This document shows, piece by piece, positions 19,421 to 28,158 of a stretch of DNA of 64,000 nucleotides. The notes below the pieces were generated by a model. It ran no database searches and was not told the origin of the DNA. It saw nothing but the letters and a program-made list of their open reading frames with translations. Position 1 is the first letter of the stretch. Each line of letters begins with the position of its first letter. Source of the stretch: an uncultured bacterium (GTDB lineage: Bacteria > Patescibacteriota > Saccharimonadia > Saccharimonadales > Saccharimonadaceae); NCBI GenBank assembly GCA_938036155.1, contig CALHPA010000001.1:306628-370627 (forward strand). The letters run 5' to 3'. The position numbers and the translations under genes are program-made.

Positions 19421-19677
19421 TATTTTTTCTCCTTTTTAGTTTTAAATTTATTAAAAATGTCAAAAATTGTTTTTCCAATAATTATAGGTGAAGTCACCTG
19501 AGCGACATTCTGTGCAATTCCATCAATGCTTGTTGTAATATTTTGTATTTTTTCTGCAACATCACCAATTTGGCGAGTTACACGAATTACTAAAATAAAA
19601 GTAACAATTCCAAGCGTGATGAAAACCGCAAGAGCTATAGAAAGAAAAACAACTAATATTTCTGCAGCTGAGCTCAT
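19420..19677 (-). CDS. DUF948-like small membrane protein
   Basis: An 85-residue protein with one N-terminal membrane helix (about 4-30) and a helical tail with VAEKIQNITTSIDGIAQNVAQVTSPI, resembling DUF948 proteins. These are frequently encoded beside YtxH proteins in Firmicutes, as here. The AAGGAG site precedes the ATG. Function is unknown; the pair probably forms a membrane-associated coiled-coil complex. Confidence 0.75.
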   Translation of the reverse strand: MSSAAEILVVFLSIALAVFITLGIVTFILVIRVTRQIGDVAEKIQNITTSIDGIAQNVAQVTSPIIIGKTIFDIFNKFKTKKEKK

Positions 19678-19780
19678 TTTTCTCCTTTTTAAATTTTTAT
19701 TTTATTTTTTTGATTTTATTCAAATCTATTTTGTATTTTACCATAAAATAATTCTTATGTCAATAGTTTTTTGAAAAAAT

Positions 19781-20155
19781 CTAGAAATACCCTGAGACAA
19801 TTTTATTTACTTGAGTTCTAATATCTAGTGAAGAATATCCATTTACAGTAAAATAATAAAGATTTCCATCAAGCATTTCGATTTCAATTCGGCAAGATTT
19901 TTTCTGCCAATTTTTCGGGCGACCAAAAGCTAAAATTCCTAAAAACAGAATTCGAAAGATCCCTGGCTGATAAACTTCATTGGTTGTATCAATAAAATCA
20001 ATTGCTGCAATTTCGGTAGCATTCAAATGAAATTCAAGCGGGCGAGACATTGCGAAATCCTCATAAAATTCCACTCCCTCTTCATTAAAAATCAAACTAC
20101 CAGCAATATTTTTATCACCATTAAAATCAGCTTGAAATTCAAATTTTTCTTTCAC
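19781..20155 (-). CDS. Uncharacterised protein, last gene of the gat operon
   Basis: A 124-residue beta-rich protein with one hydrophobic segment (about 80-92, IFRILFLGILAFG). The arrangement of strands and a C-terminal helix resembles a PH/GRAM-like fold, but this is only an impression. Its ATG lies directly after the gatB stop (20156), so it is the fifth gene of the gatC-gatA-orf-gatB-orf unit. I see no motif that explains a role in tRNA amidation. Confidence 0.6.
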   Translation of the reverse strand: MKEKFEFQADFNGDKNIAGSLIFNEEGVEFYEDFAMSRPLEFHLNATEIAAIDFIDTTNEVYQPGIFRILFLGILAFGRPKNWQKKSCRIEIEMLDGNLYYFTVNGYSSLDIRTQVNKIVSGYF

Positions 20156-21673
20156 CTACAACCTTTCACGAATCAATTTTTGCGCCAAAGCTGGATTTGC
20201 TTTACCTTGAGATTTTTTCATAATCTGACCAACCAAGAAACCAATTGCTTTATCGTTACCACTTCGAATATCCTCAATCGCTTTTTGCGAAGCTGGATCA
20301 CTCATTACTTCATCAACAATTTTTGCAATTTCACCTTCATCAGAAACTTGGAGAAGATTCATATTCTCAGCAATCTTTTCTGGCATAAATCCTAAATTCG
20401 CATCATCAAACATTGCCAAGAAAATTTGATGACCACCATTCGAACTAACTTTTTTCTCATGCACCAAATGAGCGAGAAGAGTTAGCCGACGAGGACCAAG
20501 ATAGCCTTTGTAGAGTTTTTCTAAATCAAGTTCTTCGCTTGGCGTTGATGCAAACCAGTTGAAAATTCGCTTCATATTCTCTTTATGCTCTTTAATAGTA
20601 TAGTTATCGATTCCAACTTCACCAATTAATTCTTCTTGAGGAACCGGCCAAGGACCATCACCCCAAGTTGCAAGGAGTAGTTCAGCAATTCGATAATCGC
20701 TCAAAGCGTACTCAACTACAGAGCTATCAAGCCCAAAAACACTAAATTTTTCACGGAAATAATCTGGCATAATCGGGAACTGCGCTTGCATTTTCGAAAT
20801 TTCTTCATCACTCAAAACAATCGGTGGAATATCCGGATCGGGCATATATCGGTAATCTTGAGCTTCTTCCTTGCTACGTTGCGAAACTGTTTTCTGCTCA
20901 TCATCAAGCCAACCGCGAGTTTCCTGCTTAATTTTCTCACCTTTTTCGAGTAATTTAACTTGGCGTTCAAATTCATATTGAGCTGCACGTTCAACACTTC
21001 TAAAACTATTTAGATTCTTAATTTCAGTTCGCGTTCCAAGCTTTTCGTCACCGAATTTTCGCGCTGAGATATTTACATCAAAACGCATATTACCTTGATA
21101 TAAATCACCATTTGTTACATCCGCAAAAACCATTCGCTTATGAAGCTCTTCAGCATAAGCGCGCGCCTCTTCGGCAGAATGAATATCAGGCATTGATACA
21201 ATTTCGATTAGAGGAGTTCCGGCGCGATTTAAATCAACCAAAGAATGATCACCAAAATGAGTAAGTTTTCCAGCATCTTCTTCAAGATGAGCATGCTCAA
21301 TTCGAACTTTTACTTCACCGCCGCTAGGAAGTGGCGCAATAATCTCACCTTCACCAATAATCGGCTGATAGAGCTGCGATGTTTGATAACCCTTTGGTAA
21401 ATCTGGGTAAAAATAATGTTTGCGATCAAATCGGCTCACATTGGCAATTTTTGCATTTAATGCCTTTCCAGCTCGTACGGCTAGGCGAACCGCCTCTTTA
21501 TTTAAAACTGGCAACATTCCTGGCAAGCCAAAATCAATCGGCGAAGTTGCTTCATTCGGCGATTTTTCTCGCGCGTCATTATCACTTCCGCTAAAAAGCT
21601 TAGTTTTAGTTTTTAACTGAACATGGCACTCAATCCCAATTGTCATTTCATATTTTTTAAAAATATCTTCCAT
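20156..21673 (-). CDS. gatB: Aspartyl/glutamyl-tRNA amidotransferase subunit B
   Basis: Subunit B of the GatCAB amidotransferase, which binds misacylated Glu-tRNA-Gln/Asp-tRNA-Asn and phosphorylates the acyl group. The 505 residues include the signature GIECHVQLKTKTKLFSG, YFYPDLPKGYQ and DLNRAGTPLIEIVS, and the C-terminal YqeY-like tail (about 360-500) that holds the tRNA. The start overlaps the preceding stop as TAATG. Together with gltX and gatA/gatC it indicates indirect synthesis of Gln-tRNA. Confidence 0.97.
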   Translation of the reverse strand: MEDIFKKYEMTIGIECHVQLKTKTKLFSGSDNDAREKSPNEATSPIDFGLPGMLPVLNKEAVRLAVRAGKALNAKIANVSRFDRKHYFYPDLPKGYQTSQLYQPIIGEGEIIAPLPSGGEVKVRIEHAHLEEDAGKLTHFGDHSLVDLNRAGTPLIEIVSMPDIHSAEEARAYAEELHKRMVFADVTNGDLYQGNMRFDVNISARKFGDEKLGTRTEIKNLNSFRSVERAAQYEFERQVKLLEKGEKIKQETRGWLDDEQKTVSQRSKEEAQDYRYMPDPDIPPIVLSDEEISKMQAQFPIMPDYFREKFSVFGLDSSVVEYALSDYRIAELLLATWGDGPWPVPQEELIGEVGIDNYTIKEHKENMKRIFNWFASTPSEELDLEKLYKGYLGPRRLTLLAHLVHEKKVSSNGGHQIFLAMFDDANLGFMPEKIAENMNLLQVSDEGEIAKIVDEVMSDPASQKAIEDIRSGNDKAIGFLVGQIMKKSQGKANPALAQKLIRERL

Positions 21674-22086
21674 TAAATTGCTCCTAAATCTTTCAAAGCT
21701 TGTTTAAAACTGTTCATTGCTCGGCGAGTTTGATCAAAATTAATTTGTGCATCATTCTCATGCGCAACCACATTTCGAAGTTTGTGGGCGTGCCAGATTG
21801 AATTCGGGCTTGAAAATTTATCTTTCGAATTTTTCAGCCGCTCACCCATCGTTTGGCCAGAAATTCGAAGCTCCCGCATCGCTGTATCAACAAGTTTATC
21901 GGCATTAATTAACGCCAAGTGCCAAGTTGCAGGTTCATCTTTTTTGATTGAATTTTCTATTTTTAGCCAATCACCCTGAAACTTTAATTTATCAAGTTGT
22001 ATTTTTTCAGTTTTCGTAATCCCAATAAAGAAAAACAAAAGGCCAGCACAAATCAAAATAGAAACCGAAAGAATTACTAAATCCAT
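21673..22086 (-). CDS. Membrane-anchored protein between gatA and gatB (HEPN-like?)
   Basis: A 137-residue protein with one N-terminal membrane helix (about 3-24) and a helical cytoplasmic domain. The domain contains LALINADKLVDTAMRELRISG, MGERLK and WHAHKLRNVVAHE. The RN(x)3HE ending resembles the Rx4-6H signature of HEPN domains, but a nuclease role is not shown. It overlaps both gatA and gatB by 1 nt (TAATG junctions), so it is strictly coupled to the amidotransferase genes. I believe similar proteins occur in other Patescibacteria, with no known function. Confidence 0.6.
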   Translation of the reverse strand: MDLVILSVSILICAGLLFFFIGITKTEKIQLDKLKFQGDWLKIENSIKKDEPATWHLALINADKLVDTAMRELRISGQTMGERLKNSKDKFSSPNSIWHAHKLRNVVAHENDAQINFDQTRRAMNSFKQALKDLGAI

Positions 22087-23486
22087 TAGTTTTTCTCCAA
22101 TTCATCAGTTAAGGCTAGAATTTTTGCGTCCGATTCCATTTTTCCAATAATTTGAACACCGACAGGTAAGCCATTTTCAGTTTTACCAGCCGGAACAGAA
22201 ACCGCAGGAAGTCCAGCAAGTGAAGCTGGCACGCTCAAGATATCAGCTAAATACATTTTTACTGGGTCATGGGCATTTTCACCAATTTTAAATGCAGGAG
22301 TTGGAGCAACTGGGCCAACCAAAAAATCAACTTCTTCAAAAAGTTTATTAAATTCGCTAATCAAAAGTGTACGAGCTTTTTGTGCCTTTAAATAATAAGC
22401 GTCGTAAAATCCACTCGAAAGCACATATGAGCCAATCATAATTCGGCGTTTATTCTCGGCTTCAAAACCTTCATCACGAGACTTGCCAAAAACCTCGCTC
22501 AAGTTTTGAGCAGACTTTGAGCGCAAGCCGTAGCGAATTCCATCATATCGTGCTAAGTTTGAGGAAACTTCGGCTGGAACAATAATATAATAGATGGCGA
22601 GTGAATATTTACTCATTGGCAGAGAAACTTCCACAATCTCATGTCCAGATTTTCGCATTTTTTCAATATAATCTTCCGTTATTTTTCGAACTTCCGAATC
22701 AATCCCTTCACCAAGAAATTCTTTAACTACTCCAATTTTTGCCTTTTTTGGAGCTTTTTCTTCTTGCCAAAAAATAGGTAAAGTCATTGCGTCGCGCGCG
22801 TCAATACCAGCCATAATACGCATCACGAGTTCACTTTCTTTAGCAGTTTTCGCAAAAACACCAATCGTATCAGTTGAAGATGCCATAGCTACCACGCCAA
22901 ATCGTGAAACCGTACCATAAGTTGGCTTCACGCCATAAACACCGTTAAAGCTGGCCGGCTGACGAATCGAACCACCAGTATCAGTACCGAGCGCAAAAGG
23001 CACGATGTCAAGAGCAGTAATTACCGCCGAACCACCAGATGAGCCACCAGCAACTCGCATTTCATCAAAAGCATTTTTAGTTACACAAAAAGCTGAGTTC
23101 TCAGTTGAACCACCGTGAGCAAAAGCATCCAAATTTGACTTTCCAATACAAATTGCACCAGCTTTTTCAAGTTTTTCAACTGCAGTCGCTTGAATCGGTG
23201 TTTCGAAATTCTTCAACATTTTACTTGAAGCTGTTGAAGGTGAACCAAAGACCAAAAAATTGTCCTTCGCAACAAAAGGAACGCCTGCGAGTTCACCAAC
23301 CTCTTCGCCTTTTGAAATTTTTTCATCAATTTCTTGCGCTCGCGCTAAAGCTCGCTCTTCGGTCAAACTTGTAAAAGCATTGAATTTTTCAGCATTTTTT
23401 GCCTTAGAAATAGCTTCTTTAACGAATTCAACTGCAGTTTTTTTACCAGATAGAACTTGTTCTCTAATTTCAAAAATATTCGTCAT
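22086..23486 (-). CDS. gatA: Aspartyl/glutamyl-tRNA amidotransferase subunit A
   Basis: The amidase-signature subunit that releases ammonia from glutamine and passes it to GatB. The catalytic Lys74 (VAKDN), cis-Ser149 in GGSSGGSA and nucleophile Ser173 in GTDTGGSIRQPA are all present. Length (466) is usual. It sits 7 nt after gatC and is coupled to the next gene by a TAATG junction. Confidence 0.97.
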   Translation of the reverse strand: MTNIFEIREQVLSGKKTAVEFVKEAISKAKNAEKFNAFTSLTEERALARAQEIDEKISKGEEVGELAGVPFVAKDNFLVFGSPSTASSKMLKNFETPIQATAVEKLEKAGAICIGKSNLDAFAHGGSTENSAFCVTKNAFDEMRVAGGSSGGSAVITALDIVPFALGTDTGGSIRQPASFNGVYGVKPTYGTVSRFGVVAMASSTDTIGVFAKTAKESELVMRIMAGIDARDAMTLPIFWQEEKAPKKAKIGVVKEFLGEGIDSEVRKITEDYIEKMRKSGHEIVEVSLPMSKYSLAIYYIIVPAEVSSNLARYDGIRYGLRSKSAQNLSEVFGKSRDEGFEAENKRRIMIGSYVLSSGFYDAYYLKAQKARTLLISEFNKLFEEVDFLVGPVAPTPAFKIGENAHDPVKMYLADILSVPASLAGLPAVSVPAGKTENGLPVGVQIIGKMESDAKILALTDELEKN

Positions 23487-23493
23487 AATTCTC

Positions 23494-23787
23494 CTACAAA
23501 ACCTTTGGAACTTTTACCTGATTATCTTCAACATTTTTACCCGACAACTTTAAAAGTTCATCTCGTTTCACACCGTAATCATCAATTTTATCTTCTCGCC
23601 AAATATTTTGATTTTTCGAAACCGAATAAGTTGGTTCAACACCATCTGTGTTTAATTCGCTAAGCTGCTCGATATATTCAACAATATTCCCCAAATCAGT
23701 TTGAAGATTCGAAATTTCTTCTTCACTTAGCGAGATGCTCGAAAGCTCCGCCAAGTGTTTGACTTCATCTTTTGATATTTTTTCCAT
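23494..23787 (-). CDS. gatC: Aspartyl/glutamyl-tRNA amidotransferase subunit C
   Basis: A 97-residue GatC that wraps around and stabilises the GatA-GatB interface. It starts MEKISKDEVKHLAELSSISLSEEE, the normal family N-terminus. The frame is open to 23871, but the ATG at 23787 follows TATACT by 7 nt and matches the family, so the shorter start is preferred and the mRNA looks leaderless. It is the first gene of the gat operon. Confidence 0.93.
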   Translation of the reverse strand: MEKISKDEVKHLAELSSISLSEEEISNLQTDLGNIVEYIEQLSELNTDGVEPTYSVSKNQNIWREDKIDDYGVKRDELLKLSGKNVEDNQVKVPKVL

Positions 23788-23794
23788 ACACTTA

Positions 23795-23823
23795 AGTATA
23801 CCACTTTTCGAAAGATTTTTAAA
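23795..23823 (-). promoter_or_regulatory. gatCAB operon promoter, leaderless geometry
   Basis: Minus-strand TTTAAA (about 23818-23823, weak), 17-bp spacer, TATACT (23795-23800), 7 nt to the gatC ATG. Confidence 0.6.
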
Positions 23824-23829
23824 GTGAAA

Positions 23830-23849
23830 ACTCCCAAAAAACTGGGAGT
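23830..23849 (-). terminator. Terminator after small membrane protein gene
   Basis: Stem ACTCCCA/TGGGAGT with a T-rich tract on the minus strand, between the 69-residue gene and gatC. Confidence 0.8.
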
Positions 23850-23857
23850 CTTTAAGT

Positions 23858-24067
23858 TTATTTTTTCTCAAGTTTTTCGATTCGTTGATTTATCTCGTTT
23901 ATTAAATTCATTTGAGCGGCATTAATTTCGCCCGAAGTCTTAATATCGTTATTAATTCTTTGGTGAAGAAAAATTACTTCAGTCGAAAGAATTAAATTCC
24001 ATAAGATAATCAACGAAACTGCAATTATTGTAAAAACTTTCTTGTCTTTTTGATTAATAAATTTCAT
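23858..24067 (-). CDS. Small single-pass membrane protein, 69 residues
   Basis: Starts MKFINQKDKKVF, with an AGGAGG site just upstream (24071-24076). The longer frame to 24157 lies inside uvrB and is not preferred. One membrane helix (about 13-33) with a basic cytoplasmic N-terminus is followed by a helical, coiled-coil-like C-terminus ending RIEKLEKK. The layout and length resemble the 66-residue protein at 30519. It lies 7 nt downstream of the uvrB stop and is probably cotranscribed. Function unknown. Confidence 0.7.
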   Translation of the reverse strand: MKFINQKDKKVFTIIAVSLIILWNLILSTEVIFLHQRINNDIKTSGEINAAQMNLINEINQRIEKLEKK

Positions 24068-24074
24068 AAACCTC

Positions 24075-26051
24075 CTATTTCGCCATCTTTTTTCTAATCT
24101 CTGCAATCTGATCTCGCAAATCCGCGGCTTCCTCAAAAAGCAAATTCGCACTAGCAAGATTCATTTGATTTGTTAAATCTCTTAGCAAATTTTCCCATTC
24201 TTCACGCGGAATTTTTCGCAAATCCAATTTTGGTTTTTTATCTTTTTGCGGAATAATCGCACGCAAACCTTCACCAATCTCACTAGCCACACTTTTTGGC
24301 GTAATTCCGTTTTTGAAATTATATTCTTGTTGAATCTCTCGCCTACGGTTCGTTTCATCAATTGCGATCTTCATTGAGCGTGTAATTTTATCAGCATACA
24401 TAATCACCTCGCCATCCTCATGCCGAGCCGCACGCCCAATTGTTTGAATCAACGCACTTTCTGAGCGCAAAAAGCCTTCTTTATCGGCGTCCATAATTGC
24501 TACCAGTGAAACTTCTGGCAAGTCCAAGCCTTCACGCAAAAGGTTAATTCCTACCAAAACATCATAAACCCCACTGCGCAAATCACGCAAAATATCACCA
24601 CGCTCCAACGTGTCAATTTCGCTATGAATGTATGCTGTTTTCACACCATTTTCTTCTAAAAATCCGCTCAGATCTTCTGCCATCCGCTTGGTTAAAGTTG
24701 TCACCAAAACGCGCTGATTTTTCGAAATTCGCTTTCGAATTTCTTCCATCAAATCATCAACTTGACCTTCAATTTTTCGAACTTCAATTTTAGGATCAAG
24801 CAAACCTGTTGGGCGAATTACCTGCTGAGCTGGTTTCGGCGAATGTTCGAGTTCGAAATCGCCAGGAGTTGCCGAAACATAAATCGCCTGATTGATATGT
24901 TTATAGAATTCTTCGAAAGTTAGCGGGCGGTTATCTAGTGCTGATGGTAAACGAAAACCATTATCCACCAAAACAGTTTTGCGGGCACGGTCGCCGTTAA
25001 ACATTCCACGAACTTGCGGCAAAGTCATATGCGATTCATCAACTAAAAGTAGAAAATCATCAGGAAAATAATCTAGCAAAGTCGCAGGCTGCTCACCAGG
25101 TGCGCGTTCAGTTAAATAGCGCGTGTAGTTTTCGATCCCTTTTACGAATCCAGTTTCCCGAAGCATTTCAAGATCATATTTTGTACGCTGGGCTAATCGT
25201 TGTGCCTCTAAAAACTTCTGATTTTTTTCGAAATATTCGTGTCGTGAATAAAATTCTTTCTCAATTTGCGGTATAGCGCGCTCAATAATTTCTCGTGGTG
25301 TTGCGTAATGCGAATTTGGAAAAATATCAAAAAACTGCGGTTTTTCTAGAATTTCGCCCGTGAGCGGATTCATTAAAATTAAGCGGTCAATTTCATCACC
25401 AAAAAACTCCACTCGCACCGCCAAATCTGAGCCAGCCGTAAAAATATCAACCGTATCACCACGAACCCGAAAAGTTCCGCGTGCAAAATCTACATCGTTT
25501 CGTTCATATTGAATATCTTTCAAATGTCGCAAAAACTTCTCACGATTATATCGCATTCCAGGCTTAATATGAAGCGCCATTTGCATATAACTTGCCGGCG
25601 AGCCAATACCATAAATACAACTCACACTCGAAACAATAATCGTATCGCTTCGAGTTAAAAGCGCCTCGGTTGCAGCGTGGCGAAGCTTTTCGATTTCTTC
25701 ATTAATACGCGAATCTTTTTCGATATATGTGTCTGTACTTGCAATGTAGGCTTCTGGCTGATAATAATCAAAATAGCTCACAAAATAATGAACCTCGTTT
25801 TTAGGGAAAAACTTTTTGAATTCGCTATAAAGTTGCGCCGCAAGAGTTTTATTGTGCGCCAAAATCAAAGTAGGCTTTTGAACTGCTTGAATAATATTCG
25901 CCATCGTAAAAGTTTTGCCCGAGCCAGTCACGCCCAGCAAAGTTTGTTCACGCTCACCATTTTTAAGCCCATCAACAAGCTGGGCAATCGCAGCTGGCTG
26001 ATCACCAGTTGGTTGATATTTTGATTTTAATTTAAACTCGCGATATTTCAT
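24075..26051 (-). CDS. uvrB: Excinuclease ABC subunit B
   Basis: The damage-verification helicase of nucleotide excision repair, 658 residues, full length. Walker A is GVTGSGKT (40-47), the beta-hairpin region is YYQPEAYIASTDTYIEKD, Walker B is DESH, and helicase motifs VI include IQTIGRAARH. A C-terminal UVR motif for UvrC (about 622-655) is present. The other uvr genes are not in this window. Confidence 0.97.
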   Translation of the reverse strand: MKYREFKLKSKYQPTGDQPAAIAQLVDGLKNGEREQTLLGVTGSGKTFTMANIIQAVQKPTLILAHNKTLAAQLYSEFKKFFPKNEVHYFVSYFDYYQPEAYIASTDTYIEKDSRINEEIEKLRHAATEALLTRSDTIIVSSVSCIYGIGSPASYMQMALHIKPGMRYNREKFLRHLKDIQYERNDVDFARGTFRVRGDTVDIFTAGSDLAVRVEFFGDEIDRLILMNPLTGEILEKPQFFDIFPNSHYATPREIIERAIPQIEKEFYSRHEYFEKNQKFLEAQRLAQRTKYDLEMLRETGFVKGIENYTRYLTERAPGEQPATLLDYFPDDFLLLVDESHMTLPQVRGMFNGDRARKTVLVDNGFRLPSALDNRPLTFEEFYKHINQAIYVSATPGDFELEHSPKPAQQVIRPTGLLDPKIEVRKIEGQVDDLMEEIRKRISKNQRVLVTTLTKRMAEDLSGFLEENGVKTAYIHSEIDTLERGDILRDLRSGVYDVLVGINLLREGLDLPEVSLVAIMDADKEGFLRSESALIQTIGRAARHEDGEVIMYADKITRSMKIAIDETNRRREIQQEYNFKNGITPKSVASEIGEGLRAIIPQKDKKPKLDLRKIPREEWENLLRDLTNQMNLASANLLFEEAADLRDQIAEIRKKMAK

Positions 26052-26085
26052 TATTTATATTTTATAATACATTTTGTTAAAAAGC

Positions 26086-26111
26086 AAAAACTGCCCTTTT
26101 CGAGCAGTTTT
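26086..26111 (-). terminator. Terminator of the LOG-like gene
   Basis: Minus-strand stem AAAACTGC/GCAGTTTT followed by a T-rich tract, just after the stop at 26120. Confidence 0.8.
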
Positions 26112-26119
26112 GAAATATT

Positions 26120-26728
26120 TTATCCGTTTCCAGCGCGCTTTTCTGAGAGATGTTCATCATCTCGTGGTGCAATGAAATCTGCATTTTTCTCATCAAGTCT
26201 TGCAATCACTTTTCGAACGAGCCGTTCTGGATTGTTGTCATAGATTATGTCTTTCGTTCCTGGCGCTTCAACATTTTGCAAAAGTGTTGGAACATAATCT
26301 GCCAAAGCAGTACTTCCAAGCAAAACGCCACAAACTTTACGAGATTCTAAAGCAGTTGCAAGTTCATGGAGCGAGCCCATTCGACCCCCAACCGTAATCA
26401 CCGCATCGCTCGAAAGCACTAAATGTGTATCGCGCCCGACATAGCTCATCCCTGTAAAATTGATATAATCAAAAGGCTTAAATGGTAATTTATATGTATT
26501 AACATGCTGGCGAAAACTTGAAGCCGGCGAAAAACCAATACTTAATCCCGTTCGCCCCTTAACACTCACTGCGCCCAAAGCTGCGTGATGAGGCAAACCA
26601 ACTGTCGCACCAGTTGTTAGGATTTTCCCTTGCCGAACAATCTCTTGCCCAAGTCTAAAAGCTAAATCTCGCGAAGCCAAAACACTATCACCCGTTGCCG
26701 CTCCCGAAACACAAATTTGATATCTCAT
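26120..26728 (-). CDS. SLOG-superfamily (LOG/TIGR00725-like) nucleotide-binding protein
   Basis: A 202-residue Rossmann-fold protein of the LOG/DprA-like SLOG superfamily. Visible signatures are TTGATVGLPHHAALGA and VGGRMGSLHELATALE (the GGxGTxxE-type element with MGS for GT). It lacks the exact PGGxGTxxE of cytokinin phosphoribohydrolases, so a nucleotide-sensing or hydrolase role is only inferred. The AAGGAG site precedes the ATG. It is the last gene of the gap-rpiB-rpe-kinase unit. Confidence 0.75.
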   Translation of the reverse strand: MRYQICVSGAATGDSVLASRDLAFRLGQEIVRQGKILTTGATVGLPHHAALGAVSVKGRTGLSIGFSPASSFRQHVNTYKLPFKPFDYINFTGMSYVGRDTHLVLSSDAVITVGGRMGSLHELATALESRKVCGVLLGSTALADYVPTLLQNVEAPGTKDIIYDNNPERLVRKVIARLDEKNADFIAPRDDEHLSEKRAGNG

Positions 26729-26738
26729 TTTTCTCCTT

Positions 26739-27191
26739 TTAAAATAATTTTTCTTCTATTTGCTTGATCGAATAATTCGAAAATTCCTGCTGATATTTTT
26801 CAAGAATTTGCCTTTTCAATTCTTTTTCGAAAAAAGTTTTTGAATGTTCGGCTAAATTCATTATTTTCTTATTTACTTCAACATCTTTTTTATCCACTGA
26901 AACCAGACCATCTTCTGCAAAAAATATTGCATTTCCAAATTCAGTCCAAAACCCCTCATCATTCAGACGATTAACTAAAGCTGAAAAAGCTTCAATCATT
27001 AAAACGCTATCACTAGAAAACCCTAGTCTCTTCTCAATATTATGCGATTTTCGATATAGCTCCGCCATAATTTGAGCCGAAACACTCTTTAGTTCTGGTT
27101 TTTTAGCTTCTATTTTCGAAACACCAAAATCAAATTTTCTTGCATAAGCGCCCTTTAGGCCTAAAAGTTCTGCCAATTTATAACTTTTCAT
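26739..27191 (-). CDS. Uncharacterised protein, 150 residues
   Basis: An all-helical soluble protein with no recognised domain. Features are a basic N-terminus (YKLAELLGLKGAYARKFDFG) and a C-terminal helical pair. The ATG overlaps the UGA stop of the PfkB-family gene (ATGA), so translation is coupled, and the LOG-like gene follows after 10 nt. Context suggests a link to sugar or nucleotide metabolism, but that is only placement. Confidence 0.6.
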   Translation of the reverse strand: MKSYKLAELLGLKGAYARKFDFGVSKIEAKKPELKSVSAQIMAELYRKSHNIEKRLGFSSDSVLMIEAFSALVNRLNDEGFWTEFGNAIFFAEDGLVSVDKKDVEVNKKIMNLAEHSKTFFEKELKRQILEKYQQEFSNYSIKQIEEKLF

Positions 27192-28156
27192 AGACTAATC
27201 TCCTGTATTGGCATTGAGTGAAGCTTGGTATTTTTATATAAAATCCCTTTTTTTGCGCCCATATATTGAATTACCGATGTTGAATTTGCACTAGCGAATA
27301 AGATACTTTCTTTAATATTAGCGCCCTGAGCCCACTGACTAACAAAGCCCGAGCCGAATGCATCACCAGCGCCAGTTCTATCTAGTGATGGCACATCTTC
27401 ATACATTCCAGCACGAATAATTTTGCCATCAGAAGCCGCCCAAACGCCATTTGCTCCATCTGTTAAAATTGCAACTTCTACAAAATTACTAGCATTTTGA
27501 ACTAATTCTTCAGCAGATATTCCTTCAAAAATCAAACTTGCTTCCTCTTTATTTACAATTAGAATTTCAATATCTTGAAGCATAGTTCGAATTTTTTCTG
27601 GCTCTTGAAGTTCTTTTTTGCCAGGATTCCATGCAATTTTTGCTCCTTTTTTTGTAGCTTCTTTAAAAATTTTTAAGAGAGCATCAAATCTGCCGGCTAA
27701 GTTCGAAACATAAATCCAATCAAATTCACCATACTTTAATTCGAAATTTTCAGCATAAATATGTTCCGAGGCACCACGATAAGTTAAAATTATTCGCTCG
27801 CCATTTGGTGCCAAAATAATAGTTGAATAATCTGTATTAAATCTTTTCGAAAATTCAACACGTGAAGTATCGATAGATTCTTCATCAAGCATTCTCAAAA
27901 TTTGTTCACCCGAAGAGTCTTCTCCAACCACACCCATAAAACTCGATATTAAACCTTGCCTCGCAAAAGTTGTTGCGGCATTAGTAGCGCCGCCGCCGCT
28001 CGAAATCTCAATATTTTGAATATCAATTTTTGAACCAAGTTGAAATTCAACCACATCTTGATTTTCTGCCATTGAAATCAAGCGAAATTCAGGCGAATTG
28101 CTCAAAAAAACATCCTGAGTGGCTGCCCCAATTGAAAGAATTTTTGGCAAATTCAC
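27188..28156 (-). CDS. PfkB-family carbohydrate/nucleoside kinase
   Basis: A 322-residue ribokinase-like kinase. It carries the N-terminal SSGGGATNAATTFARQG signature and the C-terminal DRTGAGDAFGSGFVSQW motif with the catalytic Asp. Substrate cannot be read from sequence: ribose, adenosine or a sugar phosphate are possible. Being next to an rpe-like and an rpiB-like gene makes a pentose pathway plausible. It ends with UGA, overlapping the next gene. Confidence 0.88.
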   Translation of the reverse strand: MNLPKILSIGAATQDVFLSNSPEFRLISMAENQDVVEFQLGSKIDIQNIEISSGGGATNAATTFARQGLISSFMGVVGEDSSGEQILRMLDEESIDTSRVEFSKRFNTDYSTIILAPNGERIILTYRGASEHIYAENFELKYGEFDWIYVSNLAGRFDALLKIFKEATKKGAKIAWNPGKKELQEPEKIRTMLQDIEILIVNKEEASLIFEGISAEELVQNASNFVEVAILTDGANGVWAASDGKIIRAGMYEDVPSLDRTGAGDAFGSGFVSQWAQGANIKESILFASANSTSVIQYMGAKKGILYKNTKLHSMPIQEISL

Positions 28157-28158
28157 TT

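Noticed and set aside
24068..24157. Extended start of the 69-residue gene within the 3' end of uvrB.
   Set aside because: The AGGAGG site fits the ATG at 24067. The extension is just the uvrB shadow frame.
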